Assembly: GCA_039707655.1 (NCBI GenBank) | Contig: CM077671.1 | Coordinates: forward strand, 302,560,509-302,624,508 | DNA: 64,000 nucleotides | Origin: Elymus sibiricus | Lineage: Eukaryota; Streptophyta; Magnoliopsida; Poales; Poaceae | Reading direction: 5' to 3' | In this document: one piece after another, positions 12,003 to 21,961 of the stretch | How positions within the stretch are numbered: position 1 is the first letter of the stretch | How the letters are laid out: each line of letters begins with the position of its first letter | Notes under the pieces: generated by a model | Told to the model about the DNA's origin: nothing | Database searches by the model: none | What the model saw: the letters and a program-made list of their open reading frames with translations, nothing else | Program-made: the position numbers and the translations under genes

Positions 12003-12640
12003 ATGTTCCTAGAGAAAGTTAAGTTGAAAGTTGATGGAAGCAACTATGCGGACTGGGTCCGTATTCTGAGGATTGTCCTCACTGCTGCACAGAAGGCTTA
12101 TGTCTTTGATGCACCGCTCGGTGAGCAACCCCTATGGCTTTGTCTGAGGACGTTATGAACGTCTGGCAGACAAGAAAAGATGACTACTCGATAGTTCAGT
12201 GCGCCATACTTTACGGCTTAGAACCGGAGCTCCAAATATGTTTTGAGCAACACGGAGCATATGAGATGTTCCAAGAGCTGAAAATTTATTTTTCAAGCTC
12301 ACACCCGGGTCGAGAGGTATGACACCTTCGACAAGTTCTATAGCTACAAGATGGAGGAGAACAGCTCCGTTAGTGAGCATGTACTCAGAATGTCTGAGTA
12401 CTTCAAACACTTGAATCAAGTGGGAGTTAGACTTCCGAATAAAGTGGTGATTGATAGAGTTCTCTAGTCACTATCACTAAGCTACTGGATCTTTGTGATG
12501 AACTATAAACATGCAAGGGATAGAAGATCCTTAAGCTATTCGTGATGCTACAAGCTGCGGATGTAGAAATCAAAAAGGGAGCATCAAGTGTTGATGGTTA
12601 ATAAAACCACTAGTTTCAAGAAGGGCAAGGGAAAGAAAAG
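12003..12640 (+). pseudogene. Decayed Copia gag
   Basis: An ATG at 12003 opens a frame with the Copia gag N-terminal pattern (FLEKVKLKVDGSNYADW). It runs into another register near 12130, where 12134-12322 continues with gag-type sequence (ALSEDVMNVWQTRKDDYS). It shifts again near 12300 and meets an in-frame stop around 12466. Gag would form the virus-like particle core. At least two frameshifts and one stop rule out a full-length product. Confidence 0.8.
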
Positions 12641-12659
12641 GGAACTTCAAGAAGAACGG

Positions 12660-12912
12660 TAAAACAGTTGCCGCTCACGCGAAGAAACCCAAGGCTGAAC
12701 CAAACCCGAGACTTAGTGCTCCCATTGCAAAGGGAAATGTCACAGGGAGCGGAACTTCCCCAAAGTAACTGGCAGATAATAAGACTGGCAATGTCAACAA
12801 AGATATTTGATATACATGTTATTGATGTGTACCTTACTAGTACTCGTAGGAGCACCTGGGTATTTGATACTTGTTCAGTTGCTTGCAACTTGAAACATGG
12901 AGCTTCGGAATA
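12660..12912 (+). pseudogene. Copia zinc knuckle and protease relic
   Basis: Around 12715-12770 one frame shows a CCHC-knuckle relic (CSHCKGKCHRERN) in which the last cysteine has become Phe. Downstream, near 12860, a WVFDTCSVACNLKHG stretch matches the active-site region of the aspartic protease, but the catalytic Asp-Thr/Ser-Gly triplet reads Asp-Thr-Cys. Both damaged motifs indicate loss of function. Confidence 0.7.
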
Positions 12913-13077
12913 AACGAGGGCTAGCTAAGAACGAGGTGACGATGTGCATTGGAAGTGTCTCCAAGGTTGATGTGATCACCATCGTCACGCTCTCTCTACC
13001 TTCGGGATTAGTTGAAACCTAAATAATTGTTATTTGGTGCCTGCGTTAAGCATGAACATTATATCTGATAATGTTTA

Positions 13078-14106
13078 TTGCAAGACGGTTATTCATTTTC
13101 AGAGAATAATTGTTATTCTATTTATTTGGATAATGTCATTGATGATCATGCACTTAATGGTTTATTGAATCTCGATAGTAGTAATACACATGTTCATAAC
13201 ATAGATGCCAAAAGATGCAAAATTGGTAATGATAGTACCACATATTTGTGGCACTGCCGCTAAGGTCATATTGGTGTTAAACGCATGAAGGAACTCCATG
13301 CAGATGGACTTTTGGAATCACTTGATTATGAATCATTTGAGACGAGCGAACCATGCCTCTTGGGCAAGATGACTAAAACTCCGTTCTTCGGAACAATGGA
13401 GCGAGCAACAGACTTGTTGGAAATAATACATACCGATGTATGCGGTCCGATGAGTGTTGAGGCGCGCGGTGGATATCATTATGTTCTCACGTTCACAGAT
13501 GATTTGAGTAGATATGGTTATGTCTACTTGATGAAGCATAAGTCTGAAACATTTGAAAAGTTCAAAGAATTTTAGAGTGAAGTAGAGAATCATTGTAACA
13601 AGAAAATAAAGTTCTTACAATTTGATCGAAGAAGAGAATATTTGAGTTACAAGTTTGGCATATACTTAAGACAATGTGAAACTGTTTCACAGTTCACGCC
13701 ACCTGGAACACCACAGCGTAATGGTGTGTCCGAACGTCGTAATCGTACTCTATTGGATATGGTGCGTTCTATGATGTCTCTTACCGATTTGCCACTATCG
13801 TTTTGGGGTTATGCATTAGAGACAGTTGCATTCACTTTAAATAGGGCACCGTCTAAATCCGTTGAGATGACACCGTATGAACTATGGTTTGGAAAGAAAC
13901 CTAAGCTGTCGTTTCTGAAAGTTTGGGGCTACGATGCTTATGTCAAAAGGCTTTAGCCTAATAAGCTTGAACCCAAAGCGGATAAGTGCGTCTTCATAGG
14001 ATACCCAAAGGAGACCGTTGGGTACATCTTCTACCACAGATCCGAAGGCAAAGTATTCGTTGCTAAGAATGGATCCTTTCTAGAGAAGGAGTTTCTCTCG
14101 AAAGAA
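13078..14106 (+). pseudogene. Copia GAG-pre-integrase and integrase relic
   Basis: The His-containing LWHCR...GHIG segment is broken by a TAA at 13261. The catalytic core follows at 13285-13575, with the first Asp in HTDVCGPM and the second in FTDDLSRYGYVY. It is stopped at 13573 and resumes at 13642, where SERRNRTLLDMVR contains the third acidic residue. A further stop lies at about 13954, before the KCVFIGYP C-terminal segment. Integrase would insert the cDNA. The three stops mean no complete enzyme can be made from this copy. Confidence 0.9.
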
Positions 14107-14985
14107 GTGAGTGGGAGGAAAGTAGAACTTGATGAGGTAATTGTACCTCCTCTGGATAGTAGTACGCCACAGAAAGAAATTTCTGTGACACCAACACAGA
14201 CCAGAGAAGAAGTTGATGATGATGATCATGAGGCTTCGGATCAAGTTGCTACAGAACTTCGAAGGTCAACCAGGACACGTTCCGCACCAGAGTGGTACGG
14301 AAATCCAGTCTTGGAGGTTATGTTGTTAGACAACAGTGAACCTTCGAACTATGAAGAAGTGATGGCAAGCCCGGATTCCGACAAATGGCTTGAGGCCATG
14401 AAATCCGAGATTGGATCCATGTATAAGAACAAAGTGTGGACTTTGGTAGACTTGCCCGATGAACGGCAAGCTATTGAAAATAAATGGATCTTTAAGAAGA
14501 AGACAGACGCTGATGGTAATGTCACCGTCTATAAAGATCGACTTGTTGCTAAAGGTTATCGACAAGTTCAAGAAGTTGACTGCGATGAGACTTTCTCACC
14601 CGTAGCGTTGCTAAAGTCTGTTAGAATTATGTTAGCAATTGCCTCATTTTATGAAATCTGGCAAATGGACGTCAAAACGGCATTCCTTAATGGATTCCTT
14701 AAGGAAGAATTGTATATGATGCAGCTGGAAGGTTTTGTCGATCCTAAAGGTGCTAACAAAGTGTGCAAGCTCCAGCGATCCATCTATGGACTGGTGCAAG
14801 CATCTCGGAGCTGGAATACTCGCTTTGATGAGTTGATCAAAGCGTTTGGGTTTATACAAACTTATGGAGAAGCTTGTATTTACAAGAAAGTGAGTGGGAG
14901 CTCTATAGCATTTCTAATAGTATATGTGGATGACATATTGTTGATTGGAAATGATGTAGAATTTCTGGAAAGCATAAAGAATTAA
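14107..14985 (+). pseudogene. Copia reverse transcriptase relic (frame open)
   Basis: The longest surviving frame of the element (292 codons, open throughout). Motifs in order: the NKWIFKKKTDADG entry motif, the first catalytic Asp in WQMDVKTAFLNG, the KLQRSIYGLVQASRSWN segment and the YVDD box in FLIVYVDDILLIGND near the end. The frame closes with TAA at about 14985, before the RT connection domain finishes. Compared with the usual Copia motif, Leu-Lys of 'YGLKQA' reads Leu-Val. As part of a polyprotein it has no start codon of its own. Confidence 0.9.
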
Positions 14986-15842
14986 TTGAAAGGAGTTTTT
15001 CAATAAAACCTGTTTTAAGTTATCCACGGATTGGGCATCGAGATCTATAGAGATAGATCAAGACGCCTGATAAAAGTTCACACATCTTGATGAGATTTTG
15101 AAGAAGTTCAAAATAGGATCAAGTCAAAAAAATGAGTTCTTGCCTGGTGTGAAGTGGAGTAAGACTTAATGAAATAGGTAAAGGTTGTTTACATGTTAAG
15201 CATCAAAATCTATAAAGATAGATTGAGAAGCTTCATAGAACTTTCACAAAACACATAGCTTGACAAGTATTTTGAAGAAAGTTCAAAATGGATCAGTCAA
15301 AGAAGGAGTTCTTGACTGTGGTACAAGATGTGAAGTTGAGTAAGACTCAAATCTCGACCACGGCAGAAGAAATAGAATGGATGAAGGTCATCCCCTATGC
15401 CTCGGCCATAGGTTCTATAAAGTATGCTATGCTGTGTGCTTTGCCATGTATCTGGCAAAGAGTGATCCAGGAGTAGATCACTAGACAGCGGTCAAAATAT
15501 CCTTAAGATGACTAAGGAAGAATTTCTCGGGAATAGAGGTAATAAACAGTTCGTCGTAAAGAGTTACGTCGATGCAAGCTTTAAACACCGATCCGGAAGA
15601 CTATGAGTCTCAGACCGGATAAGTAAAGTGGGGCAGTCGTTTTTGGAGTAGCTCCAAGCAGAATGTGGTAGCAGCATCTACATATGACATAGAGATTTGC
15701 AAAGAACACACGAATCTGAATTGTACAGACTCGTTGACTAAAACCTTTCTCACAAGCAAAACATGATCAGCTCTATAACTGATTGGATGTTAATTACATG
15801 GAGATGTAAACTAGATTATTGACTCTAGTGCAAGTGGGAGAC
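14986..15842 (+). pseudogene. Decayed Copia RNase H and polypurine tract
   Basis: Short pieces in several frames match the RT-RNaseH linker (for example the 15288-15476 frame with TTAEEIEWMKVIPYASAIGSIKYA) and the RNase H end near 15560-15740. Many stops and indels interrupt it. The region ends in a polypurine tract at 15832-15842, right before the 3' LTR. Confidence 0.75.
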
Positions 15843-17583
15843 TGTTGGAAATATGCCCTAGAGGCAATAATAATAAAGTGTTTATTATCATATTTCCCCG
15901 TTCATGATAATGGTTTATTATTCATGCTAGAATTGTATTGACCAGGAAACTAAATACATGTGTGGATAATGAACAAATACTGAGTCCCTAGTAAGCCTCT
16001 ACTTGACTAGCTCGTTGATCAAAAGATGGTCAAGGTTTCCTGACCATGGACATGAGTTGTCATTTGATAACGGGATCACATCATTAGGAGAATGATGTGA
16101 TGGACATGACCCAACCGTTAGCATAGCATGTGATCGTTCAGTTTAATGCTATTGCTTTCACTATGTCAAATACACGTTCCTCTGACCATGAGATCATGCA
16201 ACTCCCGGATACCGTAGGAATACTTAGGGTGTATCAAACGTCACAACGTAACTGGGTGATTATAAAGATGCACTACAGGTATCTCCGAAAGTGTTTGTTG
16301 AGTTGGCATGGATCGAGATTGGAATTTGTCACTCCGACTATCGGAGAGGTATCTCTGGGCCCTCTCGGTAATACAGCATCACAGAAGCCTTGCAAGCACC
16401 GTGACTAAAGAGTTAGTTGCAAGATGATGTATTACGGAACGAGTAAAGAGACTTGCCGGAAACGAGATTGAACTAGGTATTGGATACCGACGATCGAATC
16501 TCGGGCAAGTAACATACCGCCGGACAAAGGGAACAACGTATGTTGACATATGAGGTTCACCGATAAAGATCTTCGTGGAATATGTAGGAACCAATATGAG
16601 CATCCAGGTTCCGCTGTTGGTTATTGACCGGAGAGTCGTCTCGGTCATGTCTACATCATTCCCGAACCCGTAGGGTCCGCACACTTAAGGTTCGATGACG
16701 ATATAGTATTATATGAGTTATGTGATTGGTGACCGAAGTTTGTTCGGAGTCCCGGATGAGATCGCGGACATGACGAGGAGTCTCGAAATGGTCGAGAGGT
16801 AAAGATTCATATATTGGAAGGCTATATTCGGACGTCGGAAAGGTTCCGAGTGATTCGGGTATTTTTCGGAGTACCGGGGAGTTACGGGAATTCACCGGGA
16901 GAAGTAATGGGCCTTATTGGGCCATACGGGAAAAGGAGAGGCAGGGCACGTGAGGAGGCGCGCGCCCCCCCTGCCCAAACCGAATTGGACTAGGGGAGGG
17001 GGCGCAGCCCCCTCTTTCCTTTCCCTCTCCCTTCCCCCTTTCCTACTCCGTATGGGAGGTGGAATCCTACTAGGACTAGGGAGTCCTAGTAGGACTCCCC
17101 ACACTTGGCACAACCCTAGGGGCCGGCCTCCTCCCTCTCATCCTTTATATACGGGGGCAGGGGGGCACCCCAAAGCACACAATTGTCCCATAGCCGTGTG
17201 CGGTGCCCCGATCTCCGTTTTCCACCTCGGTCATATTTTCGGAGAGCTTAGGCGAAGCCCTGCCGGAATCACTTCACCATCACCGTCGCCACGCCGTCGT
17301 GCTAACGGAACTCATCTACTTCCTCGACGTCTTGCTGGATCAAGAAGGCGAGGATCGTCACCGAGCTGCACGTGTGTAGAACTCGGAGGTGCCGTACGTT
17401 CGGTACTCGATCGGTGGAGCTCGAAAGATTGTTCGACTACATCAACCGCGTTGTGAGACGCTTCCGCTAACGGTCTACGAGGGTACGTAGACACACTCTC
17501 CCCTCTTGTAGCAATGCATCTCCATGGATAGATCTTGCGTGAGCGTAGGAAATTTTTTGAAATTCATGCTCCGTTCCCCAACA
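15843..17583 (+). repeat. 3' LTR of the Angela-like element
   Basis: 1741 bp, TGTTGG...CCAACA. It differs from the 5' LTR at only about a dozen positions and is followed by the CAATG target duplication at 17584-17588. Confidence 0.95.
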
Positions 17584-17588
17584 CAATG
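17584..17588. repeat. Target-site duplication CAATG, right copy
   Basis: Exact copy of 8959-8963. It closes the Angela-like insertion. Confidence 0.95.
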
Positions 17589-18507
17589 GACACTTCTGCT
17601 AGAATCATTTGTTGACTAAGTTGACAAAGCCTTGCATACGCGTCAACTTAGTAGGCCCACAGGCCAACCTCTAAATCCGTGGCAAACATAATACATCTCA
17701 TTTCCAATTATTTTTTGTAATTACAGCCCATTTAATAATTATTAAGGAATTTATTGATGCCCATATTCTTTTTGATAGCATTACAATCCATATTCTGGCC
17801 AGGGTTAAAAATTTAAACAAATTTTGCATACTTAGGTGGGGTTCGAACTGTTCTTAATCCTGAAATTTTGAGTCGGATTCAAACTAATTTCAAAATAAAT
17901 TTATATTAATTTAAAATCTAATGGAATTTTCCCCCCATAAAAATCAATGAAATTTAGAATATGAAATCTGAAAAAACGAAATGCTTCCACAAAAAAACGA
18001 AATGTTGAAAATAATTGCCGATTTGCTATTTTTTTATATTTACAACCCATTCCTTATGACTTATAACCCATTTTGTGGGCAGAGCGGATGCATCTCTCCT
18101 CGTCTTGCAAGATTTGCACCCTAGCAGAGCGGAGAAAAGCATGTCGGCCTTGGTTGGGTATACTTGAAATAAAATAAAGCTAGGCTTGCCATTTTCACAA
18201 AGAAAAAAAAGCTGGGGTAGTCATGTGGTGAACATAAAATAAAAGCCTGGGCTAGACGGGCCACAGCCCTGCACAACCCAGTTGATACTCTTCTCCAAAA
18301 AACCAAAAAACAACTACGCGAGCTGCTGGGTCCATGTTGTCGGCCGCTCCAATGCAATTCTCTCACTTATTGACTACGTTGACAATGGTGTGTGATCCAG
18401 ATGTCAAAGTCTAGTACGCTCCACCTATTACTCTTTAGAGCTGCCAACTCTTTAGATGGTTAGGTGTCTCAATCTTCATAAATCAAGTGTAATTGTGGTT
18501 AGAAGTC
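17589..18507. other. Intergenic DNA, nothing recognised
   Basis: AT-rich sequence with no convincing open frame, and the right flank of the Angela insertion. Its left continuation is the ~110 bp at 8849-8958. The minus-strand frame 18121-18366 has no recognisable domain. Confidence 0.5.
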
Positions 18508-19901
18508 TGTAAAGGTTCGGGGATCACCTCAAGTATCTACCACGAGTAATCGACATTGGTTGACGAACCAATTGTCGAGGAGAATAGGGTGAAGAGAGTT
18601 TATCTTTGGTGTATATAAAAAATACTGGAGCAAATAACTACCGGAGGGGGGCCACCTGGTGACCACAAGACACCAGGGCACGCCAGGCCCCCCAGGTGCG
18701 CCCTGGTGGGTTGTGGCCAGCCCGTCCCACCTCCGGTGCCCATCTTCTGGTACTTAAGGTCTTTTGACCTAGAAAAAATCAAGAGGGGACTTTTGGGACG
18801 GAACACCGCCGTCTTGAGGCGGAACTTGGGCAGGAGCATTTTTGCCCTCCGGCGGAGCGATTCCGCCGGGGGAACTTCCCTCCCGGAGGGGGAAATCGAA
18901 GCCATCGTCATCACCAACAACCCTCTCATGTTTGGGAGGCCAATCTTCATCAACATCTTCAACAGCACCATCTCCTCTCAAACCCTAGTTCATCTCTTGT
19001 GTTCAATCTTTGTACCAAAACCTCAGATTGGTACCTGTGGGTGACTAGTAGTGTTGATTACATCTCGTAGTTGATTACTATATGGTTTATTTGGTGGAAG
19101 ATTATATGTTTAGATCCATTATGCTATTTAATACCCCTTTGAACTTGAGCATGAATATCATTTGTGAGTAGTTACCTTTGTTCTTGAGGTCACGGGAGAA
19201 GTCATGTTGCAAGTAACCATGTGAAGTTGATATGTGTTCGATATTTTGATGATATGAATGTTGTGATTCCCTTAGTGGTGTCATGTGAACTTCGACTACA
19301 TGGCACTTCACCATCTTTGGGCCTAAGGGAATGCATTGTGGAGTAGTTATTAGATGATGGGTTGCTAGAGTGACAGAAGCTTAAACCCTAGTTTATGCGC
19401 TATTTCTGAAGGGGCTGATTTGGATCCAAATGTTTAATGTTATGGTTAGGTTTTATCTTAATACTTTTATCGTAGTTGCGGATGCTTGCGAGGGGGTTAA
19501 ACATAAGTGGGAGGTTTGTTCAAGTAAGAACAGCACCCAAGCACCGGTCCACCCACATATCAAATTATCAAAGTAGCGAACGCAAAACAAACCAACATGA
19601 TGAAAGTGACTAGATAAAATTCCCGTGTACCCTCAACAACGCTTGCTTATTATAAGAGACCGTTTTGGCATGTCATTTGCCACAAAAGGATTGGGCTATC
19701 TTGTTGCACTTTATTTACCGTTACCGTTACTTGCTCATTACCAATTATCTTGCTACCAAACTACCTATTACCTACAATTTCAGTGCTTGCAAAAATTACC
19801 TTGCTGAAAACCGCTTGTCATTTCCTTCTGCTCCTCGTTGGGTTCGACACTCTTACTTATCGAAAGGACTACGATTGACCCCCTATACTTGTGGGTCATC
19901 A
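18508..19901 (+). mobile_element. Gypsy-type LTR (solo or truncated)
   Basis: A block that I recognise as a common Triticeae Gypsy LTR. It has a GC-rich 'ggcggagcgattccgccggggg' segment near 18850, a long AT-rich middle, 'cacccaagcaccggtccacccac' near 19530, and an end reading cgacactcttacttatcgaa ... gtgggtcatca at 19901. The right end (TCA) is clear. The left end is less certain: a TG-starting edge at 18508 is my best guess. Flanking 5-mers do not match, so no target duplication is established. Family name not asserted. Confidence 0.6.
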
Positions 19902-20216
19902 CCTCTGCACTTGTTCCCCCTAACATGTTGTCTACGCTGCCACCACACGAACCAGCTCAATGTAACTATCAACTCTGGAAGCTCTATCGAGTCCTCATAA
20001 TTTTGTTGCGTCGACTGATCACACAAGAGAAATTCCAGCACACCGGAACTCGAGCAATCAACAAGCGGCACATACAAGCGCAACCCAGAGCCTTTGCTCT
20101 CACACAGTTAAACAAAGCATTGTTCCCACTTTGCAAATTGGGCATTGAGAAATATTGCCAATGTGACGGTTTGCAAGAACACAAAAAAACAGAGAATAAC
20201 ATTATGTAGACATCTC

Positions 20217-20435
20217 CATAAGAAGATCTTATTTTTTTTCCCGTAGTTTTAAACTCCAAAGTTTCCTCCATACCAGGTGTGGTTGGGAACCACCATGGAG
20301 ACTCACACTAGTGCTATCATTGTATGCACCCTCCCATTTTTTATAGTAGGCTGAACGTACTGTGAAAATTCCACTTTTGTAAGACGCCATGCAACGTAAT
20401 CGCTCCTTACCTGTTTTTTGTAAGATGTCATGCAA
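20217..20435 (-). pseudogene. Fragment of a LINE reverse-transcriptase ORF (zf-RVT region)
   Basis: A 68-codon minus-strand frame reads KSGIFTVRSAYY, then a Trp-Glu-Gly segment, then GSQPHLVWRKLWSLKLREK. This is the zinc-binding zf-RVT region found at the C-terminal end of plant non-LTR (LINE) reverse transcriptases and of Ta11-like relics. Only this short piece remains, with no RT core or endonuclease in the flanks. It is a dead scrap. Confidence 0.75.
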
Positions 20436-20740
20436 ATTAATCCTCCATTACCTGATGGGAAACATGCTTAACGCTATGTGTGTCTCATGAAAATAATTAA
20501 TTTATTTTTGCTTGAGAGTCGAGACAATACTTTATTGGCAGGCTATTGGCAATCTTAGACTATCCATGGTGGAGAGTAACTTAGACTAATAACATGCATA
20601 TGTTATTACTAGTCTATGTTACTACCTTTATAGTGGAGAGTAACATATGTGTAATGTCATGTAACACTTTATTTATTAGGTTGTAGATTCGTCTCATCTT
20701 GATATGTGTGATGTTACTCATAGTGTGAGTAACATATTAT

Positions 20741-20749
20741 GTTACCACA
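20741..20749. repeat. 9-bp target duplication GTTACCACA, left copy
   Basis: Identical to 21163-21171. It flanks the inner MITE exactly. A 9-bp duplication is the hallmark of Mutator-superfamily transposition. Confidence 0.9.
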
Positions 20750-21162
20750 CGGAAGCGGCTGTTATGATCCCGGGCTCATGTGAGCTCGGGTGAACAGTAA
20801 AATCGAAAAAATATCAAAACAAATTAAAAAAAAATCTGAATTTTTTTTGTATGAAACTTTGACAAATGTTTTGATAGCTTGCAAAATTTCATCACCTGAT
20901 GACATTCATGTAAAATGTGGCAAAAAAAACAAAACGGATGCTCCAAAAATGTTATTTTCAAACGCATTTTGGAGCATCAATTTTGTTTTTTTTGCCACAT
21001 TTTACACGAATGTCATCTGTCACTGAAATTTTGCGAGCTATCAAAACATTTGTTAAAGTTTTACACAAAAAAAATCGGAATTTTTTGAATTTTTTTTCAT
21101 TTTATTTTGATTTTACTGTTCACTCGAGCTCACATGAGCTCGGGATTAGAACAGCACTTTCG
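20750..21162. mobile_element. Mutator-type fold-back MITE (413 bp)
   Basis: Both ends carry long inverted repeats: cggaagcggctgttatgatc... on the left against cgaaagtgctgttctaatc... read inward from the right. They continue through 'gctcatgtgagctcg' and 'tgaacagtaaaat' and on almost to the middle, so nearly the whole element could fold into a hairpin. It has no coding capacity. The 9-bp direct repeat GTTACCACA on each side points to a Mutator-like transposase. Its insertion into the older MITE gives a relative age. Confidence 0.85.
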
Positions 21163-21171
21163 GTTACCACA
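21163..21171. repeat. 9-bp target duplication GTTACCACA, right copy
   Basis: Matches 20741-20749 exactly. Confidence 0.9.
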
Positions 21172-21265
21172 TGCCTTTCTTTGCTCATTAATTACTTATC
21201 ACATCATCTATTTTGTCTATATATGTGTGATATTATCATTTATGTTACTCCCACTATGAATAGTC

Positions 21266-21961
21266 ATGGTTTGGGCCTACAATGCACACATTATCTACAA
21301 AAAAATTAAGTAAACAATTAACACATTTAATTGTCTAAAAGTGCAATTTCAATAAGTCGATTTCACTTCTAGGAGAAGATAACGGGACACGGGCAGAGGT
21401 AGAGATGGGGGCAACACTGGTGGCAACGATGTCGAAGCCAGGAGCGACCCAGAGCCGGCATCAATATGTCTGGCAACAACATCGTCGATGGAGGGGAGTC
21501 AGAGGTTGATGTGTGGCATGTGCGAGGGGACTCGCTAGCGCGAGAGAAAAGGCCACACTTAGAGTGATGGCCAGGGACGACGGCAGGTAGAGGTTGCAGC
21601 TTGGAGAGGACGGGGCACGTGCGGCAGCGCCGTTGGCAGACTGTCCGATTGACTTCGAAGGGCGGCGGGAGGGCAAGGAATTGAGGGCGGAGGAAGAAGA
21701 AGTTCGGACGAAAAAATGACTTGCACAGAAAAAAAAAAGACAACTTACATATAGGTCCTCCTAGCTACTGTTAAAAGACAACGTACATCTAAGTGATAAA
21801 AAGGTGCAAGATGCTGTTATTAGTTGATCACACTGCAGCTCGGGCCCAGCACTAATCATATCCACTCCCGCCATTTACCCAACAACAACCAACGGTCGTC
21901 GTTTCCCAATCCAAACAATCACCTCCTCCGCAACCCACGTCGCGGTGCCCGTCTCCTCGCC
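21266..21961. other. Upstream region of the SET-domain gene
   Basis: AT-rich DNA to about 21370, then a GC-rich purine-biased block (21370-21720), then about 240 bp of mixed sequence before the ATG at 21962. No clear TATA box near the gene, which fits a housekeeping plastid-protein gene. The open frame extends 46 codons upstream of 21962 without a stop, but the ATG at 21962 has the better context (CGCCATGG). Confidence 0.4.

Larger units (their letters stand above)
8964..17583 (+). mobile_element. Complete Angela/BARE1/WIS-like Copia retrotransposon
   Basis: This 8.6-kb element has LTRs at 8964-10705 and 15843-17583, a PBS-like site at about 10707, a decayed gag-protease-integrase-RT-RNaseH region in Copia order, a polypurine tract (aagtgggagac, 15832-15842) and a perfect CAATG target duplication. 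By eye the two LTRs differ at about 12 substitutions, nearly all transitions, plus a one-base length change in a C-run. That is below 1% divergence, so the insertion is young. The coding region carries many stops and frameshifts and cannot encode its own proteins. The LTR start (TGTTGGAAATATGCCCTAGA) is the one I know from the Angela/BARE1/WIS family. Confidence 0.93.
20558..21265. mobile_element. MITE split by another MITE
   Basis: The left part (20558-20749) and right part (about 21172-21265) together form a ~285-bp element. Its ends are inverted copies: gactatccatggtgg...gagtaac on the left, gttactcccactatgaatagtc on the right. It is rich in 'gtaacat' motifs. The class is not certain: it looks like a widespread grass MITE, but I could not fix its own target duplication. 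The inner element at 20750-21162 interrupts it. Confidence 0.7.
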
